Assembly: GCA_021371965.1 (NCBI GenBank)
Contig: JAJFVE010000111.1
Coordinates: forward strand, 81,409 to 145,408
Direction of reading: 5' to 3'
Source of the DNA: Planctomycetaceae bacterium
GTDB taxonomy: Bacteria; Planctomycetota; Phycisphaerae; SM23-33
DNA: 64,000 nucleotides
Under the pieces are notes generated by a model, which did no database searches, had not been told where the DNA came from, and worked only from the letters and a program-made list of their open reading frames with translations. Within the stretch, counting starts at the first letter, position 1, and every line of letters begins with the position of its first letter. Position numbers and translations under genes: made by a program. Shown piece by piece: positions 50,252 through 57,839 of the stretch.

Positions 50252-51865
50252 TCATTTCATTCCGCCGGCGTAATCGATCACGCACATGGTGCCGTAGTGC
50301 GAATGCGGGGCGATGGCGACGCCGGCGAGCTTGAAGCCCTTCTCGTAGATGTTGAGCCGGTGGCCGCGGCTGGGGACGCCGTCGTCGATGATGAGCTGCA
50401 GCACGATCTCACGCGCGGTGGTCGGGCCGTAGGAAATGTTCTCGCCGCTGCAGTGCTGGGGCTTTCCGTGGCGAGAGATGCGCTGCTTGGCGCTGCTGCC
50501 GTCGGTGCCGGTATGGCCTGTCATGCCCTTGGGGCCGGTGTCCTTGGCGTGTTCCGTCGCCGCCAACGCCAACGCCTGCGAGGGCGCCAGCGGCGGGGCC
50601 TTGGTCACCTTCTCCAGGTATGCGATGGTTTCATCCAGCACCGCCACGCCTTCCTTGGTGCGGATCTTGTGCCCCTCGGCCGAGATGAAGATGTTGCCCC
50701 TCATGCGCGCCCTGAAGCCTTTGACGAGCTGCGCGTAGAACAGCGGATCCGTGCGCGCCAGGTTCATCTCGGCGATCACCGCCCGCTCCATTGCCGTCAA
50801 ATACGATGCCGTGACCGGCTGCAGACGCGCGTCCGTCACTGGGGCGGTTACGGGTTTGGGAGTCTCGCTGACGCTGACGGGGCGCACGCCCGAGACCAGC
50901 GCCACACGGTCCAGCCGCCAGATCATCAGCCCGCCACGGCTGCCGCTCAATCCGCAGGCCAAGTATCGCCCGTCGGCACTGAGCGCCATGGCCGCGAGAG
51001 GCTGCTGCAGGTTCATCTTGTGCATCACGCCGTACTTGAGCCCGCCGCGCAGCACGATGGTGCCATCGGCGGCTGCCGAGGCGAGGATCGCCCCGCTGGC
51101 GCTGGCGGCCAAGGACACCACGCGCCCTGCGTGCTCGGAGGGCGTGCGGGCGGCGCCGGGGCTCTCCAGATCCCAGACCGTCAGAGATGCGCCCTCGCCG
51201 GCGCCGATAAGCCGATGGCCCTCGCCCATGAATACCATCGCCGCCACCTCGCCCGGCGCCCCGCTGAGCTTGCGAGCGGGCGACGGGTCGGGCAAATTCC
51301 ACAACAACCCGCCGGTGAGCGTGGCCGCGGCGATTTGCTTGCTGTCCGGCGAGAATCTCGCTGCACGCATTGCGCTGCCTGTGGACGTCAGCGGCCGACA
51401 CTTGTCCAGGTCCATCGCGTTGAAGAGCCGCGCCTGAAGATCGCTGCCCAACGTCACCCACCATTTACCGTCAGGACTGCCGGCCAGAGAGACAATCTCG
51501 CCGATGGTGTCTGCAGAGCGATGCAGCACTCGCCCGTCGGCGGCGTCGAGAATTGCCAGGCCCAGGGCGGATGCGACGGCCAGGCGCTCGCCGGCGGGAT
51601 CGAAGCACAGCGCGTTGACGGCGCGGCTGGGGGAGGGCAGGGCGCGTATTGCCTTGCCGGTGGCCGAATCGAGCAGATGAATCTTGCCGTCGGCGCCCGT
51701 CAACGCCAGCGTCTTGCCGTCGGGGCTGAAGGCCAGAACCTTCACGCAGCCATAGTCGGTGGTGTCGAGAACCGTTGCGACGGGCTCGGCCGCCGCTGCA
51801 GACAGCGCAGCGGACAGGCAGGCAGCGCCGATTGCAGCGAAGGCGCGTCGCGGGGCGAAGATCAT
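50252..51865 (-). CDS. secreted WD40-repeat protein with C-terminal CAP domain
   Basis: A 537-residue secreted protein (signal peptide ending SAALSAAAAE). Residues about 35-330 are WD40-type propeller repeats, with VKVLAFSPDGKTLALTGADG, VNALCFDPAGERLAVASALG and MALSADGRYLACGLSGSRGG. The last 170 residues are a CAP (SCP-like) domain: HTGTDGSSAKQRISRHG, ENISYGPTTAREIVLQLIID and the end GHRLNIYEKGFKLAGVAIAP. Bacterial CAP proteins are found in stress and envelope contexts; WD40 plus CAP in one chain is uncommon. No Cys pattern for a lipoprotein is seen. Confidence 0.85.
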   Translation of the reverse strand: MIFAPRRAFAAIGAACLSAALSAAAAEPVATVLDTTDYGCVKVLAFSPDGKTLALTGADGKIHLLDSATGKAIRALPSPSRAVNALCFDPAGERLAVASALGLAILDAADGRVLHRSADTIGEIVSLAGSPDGKWWVTLGSDLQARLFNAMDLDKCRPLTSTGSAMRAARFSPDSKQIAAATLTGGLLWNLPDPSPARKLSGAPGEVAAMVFMGEGHRLIGAGEGASLTVWDLESPGAARTPSEHAGRVVSLAASASGAILASAAADGTIVLRGGLKYGVMHKMNLQQPLAAMALSADGRYLACGLSGSRGGLMIWRLDRVALVSGVRPVSVSETPKPVTAPVTDARLQPVTASYLTAMERAVIAEMNLARTDPLFYAQLVKGFRARMRGNIFISAEGHKIRTKEGVAVLDETIAYLEKVTKAPPLAPSQALALAATEHAKDTGPKGMTGHTGTDGSSAKQRISRHGKPQHCSGENISYGPTTAREIVLQLIIDDGVPSRGHRLNIYEKGFKLAGVAIAPHSHYGTMCVIDYAGGMK

Positions 51866-52080
51866 GCGGGGCCGCTCCTTTCTCCATCCTCACTATCGCA
51901 AAAAACACGCCCGGGAACAAGCAAAGTTGCTTGCCGCGTCATTTCGTATCCCACCGTACCGGCATGGAATGAAGAAGCAATTCAACCAACAAATGTCTCT
52001 TTCATTTAGTGCCTCCGCCGCGACGTTCCCCGCTCATTCGGCCATTCCATCACGCCCGCAGCGCTGTTAAAGTGGTTTGC

Positions 52081-52584
52081 ATGACAGAAACGCCCGCCAA
52101 CACGAATCACGCCGGAGGCGCCATCGAGAGCATCGCCCGCAATGAGCTGGGCCAGGTAGTCGTGCGCGTGAGCGGCCGGGCCGAGGCGGTCGTCGATGCC
52201 CGCGTGTCTCGCTGCTTTCCATGGTCGCTGCCCGATCAGTACATCTCCATCCGCGACAAGGACGGCAACGAAGTCGTCCTGCTCAAGTCGCTCGATGGCC
52301 TTGCCGACGACGGGCGAGAGATGGTGATGGAGGAATTACGGGACAAGGCCTTCAACCCGCAGATCCAGAAAGTGCTCAGCCACAAGACCGAGTTCGGCGT
52401 CACGTCCATCACGGCGATGACCGACCGCGGCGAGGTGATCTTTCATATCCGCAGCCGCGACGACGTGCGCGTCCTCTCGTCCACCCAGGCGCTCTTTCGT
52501 GACGCCGATGGGAACACGTATGAACTGGCCGACCTGAACTCGCTGGACAAGGCCAGTCGCCGCCATCTCGGGCAATATTTCTAG
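52081..52584 (+). CDS. DUF1854 domain protein
   Basis: A 167-residue cytoplasmic protein. VSRCFPWSLPDQYISIRDKD followed by GNEVVLLKSLDGLADDGREM and ITAMTDRGEVIFHIRSRDDV are the DUF1854 signatures. In other genomes DUF1854 sits next to ABC transporters or cyanophycin synthetase genes; neither is near here. I chose the ATG at 52081. A strong terminator for the opposite gene follows. Confidence 0.8.
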   Translation: MTETPANTNHAGGAIESIARNELGQVVVRVSGRAEAVVDARVSRCFPWSLPDQYISIRDKDGNEVVLLKSLDGLADDGREMVMEELRDKAFNPQIQKVLSHKTEFGVTSITAMTDRGEVIFHIRSRDDVRVLSSTQALFRDADGNTYELADLNSLDKASRRHLGQYF

Positions 52585-52612
52585 GCCCACGGCCGACTCC
52601 CGCTATCGGGCC

Positions 52613-52645
52613 AAAAAAAGCCCGCAGGCTTGTGGGCCTGCGGGC
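52613..52645 (-). terminator. rho-independent terminator of OmpA-like gene 1
   Basis: GCCCGCAGGC (52620-52629) and GCCTGCGGGC (52636-52645) form a perfect stem, followed on the minus strand by seven T (52613-52619). Confidence 0.9.
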
Positions 52646-52669
52646 GGGGATGGTCGCTGCAAGGTCGCG

Positions 52670-53389
52670 TTACTGAATGGCGATCTCGACGCGGCGGTTC
52701 CTGGCCTTGTCGGCCTTGCTCTTTTCAGGGCTGACCAGCGGGCGGTCGAATCCGACGCCCTGGGTCTCGACGCTGGTCGCGACGATGCCGTGGCTGACGA
52801 GGTACTGCTTGACGGCCTGGGCTCGGGCGTTGGAGAGTTCGTAGTTGTCCTTCCACTTGCTCTTGCTGATGGGGTCGCCGTCGGAGTGCCCGATCACCTG
52901 GACGCGGGCGCCGGCGTGCTTGCTCTTGAGCGTGGCGACGATTCGGTCAAGCTCGGCGCTGCGGGTCGTCGACAAGGTAGCCTTGCCGGGCCCGAAGAGG
53001 ACGTCGCCGGCCACTTCGCCGATGACCTGCCGCCCGTTGCGGCTTGAACGGGCGCGAGAGCCGCCGCTGGCGGGCTCGCGATACGTCCGGTCGGTGACGT
53101 CGCCGGCGTAGGTCGCGGCGGGCTTGCCGACCGAGGCTTCCAGTTCAATCACCCGGGCGCGGGCGGCCTTGAGCTCGACTTCCTTGGCGTCGATGGCCTC
53201 GGTGGCCTTGGCGTACTGCGCGCGGGCGGTCTCGAGTTCCTTGGTCAATTCTTCCTTCTGGCGGACCAGTTCGGCGCGGTCGCGAGTCAGGACGCCGATC
53301 TGCTTGTCTTTGCCCTGGACATCGCAGCCGACGGCAAAGAACAGTCCCAAGGCCGACACTACCGCCAGAGAAATCGTTCGCGTACTCAT
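52670..53389 (-). CDS. OmpA-domain lipoprotein 1
   Basis: A 239-residue lipoprotein (lipobox FFAVGC) with a coiled-coil stretch (about 30-85, ELVRQKEELTKELETARAQY) and an OmpA peptidoglycan-binding domain at the C-terminus (VIGHSDGDPISKSKWKDNYE; LSNARAQAVKQYLVSHG; RNRRVEIAI). It anchors the outer membrane to peptidoglycan. I chose the ATG at 53389, since AAGGATGACCTCA lies ahead of it with proper spacing. It is followed by its own terminator. Two paralogues are directly upstream. Confidence 0.9.
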   Translation of the reverse strand: MSTRTISLAVVSALGLFFAVGCDVQGKDKQIGVLTRDRAELVRQKEELTKELETARAQYAKATEAIDAKEVELKAARARVIELEASVGKPAATYAGDVTDRTYREPASGGSRARSSRNGRQVIGEVAGDVLFGPGKATLSTTRSAELDRIVATLKSKHAGARVQVIGHSDGDPISKSKWKDNYELSNARAQAVKQYLVSHGIVATSVETQGVGFDRPLVSPEKSKADKARNRRVEIAIQ

Positions 53390-53537
53390 TGAGGTCATCC
53401 TTTAATAAGCTGCCCGCCGCCTATGCGGGGGGCGAAAGATCACTACACAATCATTCCCGGCCCGCCGGGTCAAGAAAAATGTGCTGCACCGGGTACGGGG
53501 TACGGGGGAAAGTCGCGACGGAGGCGACGTCGCGGCA

Positions 53538-54203
53538 TCATCGCGTGGCTTCGGCCGTCTGCCTCACCAGAATGTAGATCTCCACGCGGCGGTTCTGCGC
53601 CTTTCCGGTGCGCGTGGCATTGCTGGTGACGGGCTTGTCGGGGCCCATGCCGGCGGTCTCGATGGCTGCGCCGTCGAGCCCGCGGCTGACGAGGTACTGC
53701 TTGACCGCCATCGCCCGGGCGTTGGACAGGTCGTAGTTGTCGCGCCAGATCCTGGCGGTCTGCACGATCGGGTCGCTGTCGGTGTGCCCGATGATGCGGA
53801 TGGCCTGGCCCTTATTCTTCAGGACATCGACGATGCGGTCGAGTTCGGCGACGCGCTGCGTACTGAGAGTGGCCTTGCCGGCTAAAAAGAGCACGTCGCC
53901 GGCAACCACCCACGTGGGCTTTCCCGGAGGGGGCAGGGGGGGCTGGCCGATGAGTCCTTCCAGTTCAGTGATCTTCTGCCGTGTGGTGACGAGTTCCGCA
54001 TCCTTGGCGGCCAGTTCGGCGGTGGATTTTTCCATCTGGTCATTGGCGGCCTTGATGTCCTTGCGAAGCTGTTCGTTCTGGTCGGTCAGAATGGTCTTGT
54101 CGCGAGCGAGGATGCGCAATTGCGTGTCTTTTTCGTTGCACCCGACCAGCGGCAACACGGCGAGAATCGAAGCGGCGGTCACGATCACGGTCCTGGCGTT
54201 CAT
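53538..54203 (-). CDS. OmpA-domain lipoprotein 2
   Basis: A 221-residue paralogue with a lipobox (LPLVGC), coiled-coil start (ARDKTILTDQNEQLRKDIKA), a Pro-rich piece (LIGQPPLPPPGKP), and an OmpA domain: RIIGHTDSDPIVQTARIWRD, LSNARAMAVKQYLVSRG and NRRVEIYIL. The same arrangement as its two neighbours suggests tandem duplication. A hairpin CGCGACG...CGTCGCG follows the stop, without a clear T-run. Confidence 0.9.
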   Translation of the reverse strand: MNARTVIVTAASILAVLPLVGCNEKDTQLRILARDKTILTDQNEQLRKDIKAANDQMEKSTAELAAKDAELVTTRQKITELEGLIGQPPLPPPGKPTWVVAGDVLFLAGKATLSTQRVAELDRIVDVLKNKGQAIRIIGHTDSDPIVQTARIWRDNYDLSNARAMAVKQYLVSRGLDGAAIETAGMGPDKPVTSNATRTGKAQNRRVEIYILVRQTAEATR

Positions 54204-54303
54204 GGCGTTACCCTTTCTTCAGATGGCCCCGTATCCATACGAGTTTGTCTTTCCATCAGACATCAATCTTTATCCTCGACACCCCGCCGCTGCGCAAAAA
54301 AAC

Positions 54304-54333
54304 AGCCCGCAAGCGATGATCTCGCTGCGGGCT
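54304..54333 (-). terminator. rho-independent terminator of OmpA-like gene 3
   Basis: AGCCCGCAAGCGA (54304-54316) and TCGCTGCGGGCT (54322-54333) form a stem; on the minus strand it is followed by TGTTTTTTT (54295-54303). Confidence 0.85.
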
Positions 54334-54385
54334 GGTTGTGCATCGTGAGACGGAGCGGGACCAGCCCGCAGCCGCACCGGTTGCG

Positions 54386-55060
54386 TCAGCGGACGACTTT
54401 GATCTCGACCCGGCGGTTCTGCCTCTTGCCGGTCGAGCTGGTGTTGGAGGCTACCGGCTGATCGGGACCCATGCCCAGCGTCTCGATATCGGCGGAGACG
54501 CCGCGGCTGACGAGGTACTGCTTGACGGCCTGGGCGCGGGCCATCGACAGGTCATAGTTGCTGGCCCAATGGCTCTTCTTGATCGGGTCGCTGTCGGTGT
54601 GTCCGACGACCTGGATGCGGCTGGCGCCGCGCAGGCGCGAGACGACGCTGTCCAGTTCGCGGCTGCGGCCGGAGAGGGTGGCCTTGCCGGAGGCGAAGAG
54701 CACGTCGCCCTCGACGGTTGCGCGTCCGCCGACGGGAATCTGGCCTTCATCGGACCGGCCGCCGCCGACGGGGCCGGCCACCTGTCGCTTGTCCAGTTCG
54801 AGCTGGAGGCGTCGGGCTTCGGCCTGGGCGGCAGCGAGTTGAGTCTGGGCATCCTTGGCCGAATCGGCCTGGGCCTGCAGTTCGGCCTGCTTGGCCTGCG
54901 ATTCGGACAACTGCTTGCTCAGTTCGTCTTTCTGTTGAGTCAGGAGCTGCTTGTCGCGGAACAGCGCCTTGATCTGGGCGTCTTTCTTGTTATCGCAACC
55001 GGCTGCAAGGGCGACAAAAATCGATACGGCGATGACGCTGATCATTTTGGCATGACTCAT
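54386..55060 (-). CDS. OmpA-domain lipoprotein 3
   Basis: A 224-residue paralogue, first of the three. Lipobox VALAAGC, then a coiled coil rich in Gln and Ala (LTQQKDELSKQLSESQAKQA), a Gly-rich hinge (VAGPVGGGRSDEG) and the OmpA domain (VVGHTDSDPIKKSHWASNYD; LSMARAQAVKQYLVSRG; NRRVEIKVV). GAAAGGA precedes the ATG at 55060. Each gene of the trio has its own terminator or hairpin, so they can be made in different amounts. Confidence 0.9.
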   Translation of the reverse strand: MSHAKMISVIAVSIFVALAAGCDNKKDAQIKALFRDKQLLTQQKDELSKQLSESQAKQAELQAQADSAKDAQTQLAAAQAEARRLQLELDKRQVAGPVGGGRSDEGQIPVGGRATVEGDVLFASGKATLSGRSRELDSVVSRLRGASRIQVVGHTDSDPIKKSHWASNYDLSMARAQAVKQYLVSRGVSADIETLGMGPDQPVASNTSSTGKRQNRRVEIKVVR

Positions 55061-55320
55061 GGCGTTTCCTTTCGTGATTCCGGGCACTTTCGGGCCGGGG
55101 TCAATAGTTTATGCCGCAGCGGGGTTGTTTGTCAGAAAAATCGACCACCAACCCCACCTGCAAATTTTGTGCAGGGATTGTACATGGCCGGCAAGGGGTT
55201 ATGCAAGAATTTCTGCATTTGGAATTGGCGCACCTCTCCATGTCATCCACCGCCTCTCAACAGCTTATCAACAAGAGGTTAGAAGTAGACGTTGCCGGCA
55301 TCCTCTCACCTTTCACCTTA

Positions 55321-55575
55321 TCATGCCTGTGGCGGGGCCGAGGCGCGCAGCAGACGCACAGCGTGCCGCAGCAGGCGCACCATCAGCCAGATCACCACGC
55401 CGCCGATGGCCGAAAAAAGGACCAGCAGCAGCGTGTTGACGTCGACGGCCGGGCCGTACGCAGTAATGCGCGAACGATTTCCCCACTGTAGCAGCACGAA
55501 CAGCACCGCCGCGGCCAGCACCAGTACGCTGATGGACATGTACACATATCCTTTGATCGAATCGACCGACTTCAT
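55321..55575 (-). CDS. small membrane protein, 84 residues
   Basis: Two hydrophobic segments (YVYMSISVLVLAAAVLFVLL and NTLLLVLFSAIGGVVIWLMV) separated by a short polar loop (QWGNRSRITAYGPAVD), with a basic tail (RLLRHAVRLLR). The layout resembles LapA/DUF1049-type proteins of LPS assembly, but the similarity is only in topology. It begins 16 bases after the prepilin peptidase stop, with AAGGGA before the ATG, so the two are co-transcribed. Confidence 0.7.
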   Translation of the reverse strand: MKSVDSIKGYVYMSISVLVLAAAVLFVLLQWGNRSRITAYGPAVDVNTLLLVLFSAIGGVVIWLMVRLLRHAVRLLRASAPPQA

Positions 55576-55591
55576 GACGTTTCCCTTCTTT

Positions 55592-56818
55592 CTATCGCGC
55601 GCCTGAGAAGATGCGTCCGTACGGTTCGAGCAGTTGCATGAACCAATCATAGAAGATGATCACCACAAACGTCGCCATGGCCAGCCACGGACCGTACGGC
55701 AACTCGCGCTGGCGGCGACCCAGCCACAGCCTCGCCGCCCAGGCCAGCCCGAAGACCGGCGCCACGAAAAAGGCAATGAGCGGAACCTTCCAGCCGCACA
55801 CGGCCCCGACCATAGCAAGGATATGCACGTCACCGAGCCCCATCGCTTCTTTTCCAAACGCCAGTGTTCCAAAAATGCGGATGCCCCAGACCATTGCCCC
55901 GCCAAGCAGATATCCGAAAATGGCCGCCTCGAAGGCGCTGAAGCGCGGGGCGAATGCCGCGCCGCTGATGCCGCTGTCGCTCAGGCCGCTCCACCAGGCT
56001 TTGGCCGCAGGCACGTGCGCGACGATGAACCAGGCCACCGTGGCAAACACGATCGCCGGTCCCAGGAACAGAACCTCGCGAAGGATTTCCTTTCGCGGGT
56101 TGACGCCGGCGCTCTTGGTGACAGCCGCCGCCGTGCGGGGCTGACCCGCCGCCGGGGCGGGCACGTCGGCAGCGTCGACAAAGGACGGCTGGATCAGCCC
56201 GCGCTTCTGCAGGATGATCGCCAGGATCAGACCCAGCAACGCTGCGACGGACATCGCCCCCAACATCGGATGCACGGGCGGCATGAACGGCGCCAGCGGC
56301 GGTTTGATCGTCGCGATGGCGACTCCGGCGGCCGACACGAACCAGCAGACCTCCAAGGGCACGATCCAGCTTTCGATATCGACGGCCGAGCAGACTAACA
56401 GGCCGCCCAGCAAGATGGCGTAGGCGGCGAACGTGGGCCACGTGTGTGCGGGCAGATACCTTCTGTAATCGGCGGGGGAGTAGCCCAGATCGCGGATCAG
56501 ATGATCCGGGATATCGCGGAGTTCCAGAACGTAGAAGCAGACGTACAGCCCCACGACCAGCGCAGCGGTGAGAACCTCGATCATCAGATACCGCGGCGAG
56601 ATCGGCTCTTTGCAGAATCGGCATTTGCCCCGCAGCAGCAGCCAACTGGCCAGCGGAACGTTGTCATACCATTTGATCGCCCGCCCGCAGTTGGGGCAGT
56701 GGCTGCCGGGAAAGACAATGCTCTCCCCGCGCGGGAGGCGGTAGATGACGACGTTGAGAAAGCTGCCCACGCACGCCGCCAGGGCAAACAAGAAGATGAT
56801 CACGACTACATGCACCAT
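55592..56818 (-). CDS. prepilin peptidase (type IV leader peptidase)
   Basis: Membrane aspartyl protease that cleaves type IV pilin or type II secretion pseudopilin leaders. The 408-residue protein has the N-terminal zinc Cys pairs (CPNCGRAIKWYD and CRFCKEPIS), GSFLNVVIYRLPRGESIVFP, and the catalytic Asp in SAVDIESWIVPLEVC and in the GxGD motif GLGDVHILAMV. It is longer than usual (about 270) because of an extra region (about 190-300) between the two catalytic Asp. I chose the ATG at 56818; AGGGAG precedes it. Pilin genes are not in this window. Confidence 0.9.
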   Translation of the reverse strand: MVHVVVIIFLFALAACVGSFLNVVIYRLPRGESIVFPGSHCPNCGRAIKWYDNVPLASWLLLRGKCRFCKEPISPRYLMIEVLTAALVVGLYVCFYVLELRDIPDHLIRDLGYSPADYRRYLPAHTWPTFAAYAILLGGLLVCSAVDIESWIVPLEVCWFVSAAGVAIATIKPPLAPFMPPVHPMLGAMSVAALLGLILAIILQKRGLIQPSFVDAADVPAPAAGQPRTAAAVTKSAGVNPRKEILREVLFLGPAIVFATVAWFIVAHVPAAKAWWSGLSDSGISGAAFAPRFSAFEAAIFGYLLGGAMVWGIRIFGTLAFGKEAMGLGDVHILAMVGAVCGWKVPLIAFFVAPVFGLAWAARLWLGRRQRELPYGPWLAMATFVVIIFYDWFMQLLEPYGRIFSGAR

Positions 56819-56892
56819 CCATGGGCTCCCTAAAGCTGCCCAAACACTACCACTGCCGCAGGCGGGAATCAATAGCGGGGCAAGAGAGAAGA

Positions 56893-57048
56893 GATCGATC
56901 CTCGGTCCTCAATCCTGGGGGGAACACAATGAGCCGCTGAGGTCGCTGAGGACGCTGAGGAGGGATATGGAATAAGAGCTTCTGCCAAAGACCGGATGCC
57001 CGGGCAATGCTGGCGAAGTTTCTATTTTGCGATCCAGGACCGAGGATC
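56893..57048. repeat. inverted GATCCTC arrays upstream of prepilin peptidase
   Basis: GATCGATCCTCGGTCCTCAA followed by TCCTGG (56893-56918) and GATCCAGGACCGAGGATC (57031-57048). Between them is a CGCTGAGGA tandem (about 56933-56965), CCGCTGAGGTCGCTGAGGAC. It lies between prepilin peptidase and pyrE. Confidence 0.7.
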
Positions 57049-57057
57049 TTTTTCTCC

Positions 57058-57573
57058 TCAGATCCCCATGTCTTCCTTGGTCAGGATCGCATGGAACTCG
57101 TAACCGGCGGCTTCGACGTTGGCTCGGGCGCCTTGCAGGCGGTCGATGGCAAAAACCATGCGAAGGATCTTGGCCCCGGCGGCCGTGACGGTCTTGGCGG
57201 CGTCGAGCGCGGCGCCGGCGGTGGTTCCGATGTCTTCCACCAGCAGGACCTTCCGGCCCTTGACGTCGGGTCCTTCGATGAGCTTGCTGGTGGCATAGTC
57301 CTTGGCGGCCTTGCGAACGATGGCGAAGGGCTTGTCGGCGGCGATAGCCGTGGCGGCGGCGAGGCTGACGGCCCCGAGCTCGGGTCCGACGATCATGTCG
57401 GCGTCGGCGGCAAACTCGGCCAGGCGGCGGCCGAGCTCGGCGAGGATGTCCGGCTGGGCTTCAAAGAGGTACTTGTCGAGGTAATACTTGCTGCGCTGCC
57501 CGCTGCGCAAAACGAAGTCGCCTTCGAGATACGCCACGTCCTTGATTCGCTTGGCCAGATGGGCTTTGTCCAT
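57058..57573 (-). CDS. pyrE: orotate phosphoribosyltransferase
   Basis: Makes orotidine 5'-phosphate from orotate and PRPP in pyrimidine synthesis. The 171-residue protein has FVLRSGQRSKYYLDKYLFE (about 20-38), and the PRPP-binding motif KVLLVEDIGTTAGA (about 112-125). I chose the ATG at 57573 (MDKAHLAKRI), with CAGGAG before it; further upstream the frame is translated GACGAG repeat. The length is a little short but complete for the bacterial type. It is divergent from lepB across a GACGAG hairpin. Confidence 0.93.
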   Translation of the reverse strand: MDKAHLAKRIKDVAYLEGDFVLRSGQRSKYYLDKYLFEAQPDILAELGRRLAEFAADADMIVGPELGAVSLAAATAIAADKPFAIVRKAAKDYATSKLIEGPDVKGRKVLLVEDIGTTAGAALDAAKTVTAAGAKILRMVFAIDRLQGARANVEAAGYEFHAILTKEDMGI

Positions 57574-57629
57574 TGCTTTGCTCCTGTGGCGGGAGTAGAC
57601 ACCAACAGAGGGCAGACGATCAAGAATAA

Positions 57630-57775
57630 AACCGAGGACGACGACGAGGACGACGACGATTACGATGTCATTTCGCGCTTCTATTTTCGCCACAAGGATG
57701 GACGCGTAAGTTGGCTCCACATGTTGGATAGTGCCTCCTCGTTCTCGTCGTCGTCCTCGTCCTCGTCGTCGGTTG
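57630..57775. repeat. inverted GACGAGGAC arrays between pyrE and lepB
   Basis: ACCGAGGACGACGACGAGGA then CGACGACG (57631-57658) and CGTTCTCGTCGTCGTCCTCG then TCCTCGTCGTCGGTT (57736-57770). The same unit type surrounds NIF3-like copy 2. It occupies the divergent promoter region. Confidence 0.8.
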
Positions 57776-57839
57776 TACCTTTCTTATCCGCAGTTTTGAT
57801 TTGCCTGCTTTGGCGCAAACCACTATCGTCTAGCGTTCC

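Noticed and set aside
57573..57720. Membrane-anchored N-terminal extension of pyrE
   Set aside because: The hydrophobic residues (IVIVVVLVVV) are translated from a GACGAG repeat; the ATG at 57573 has a good Shine-Dalgarno.
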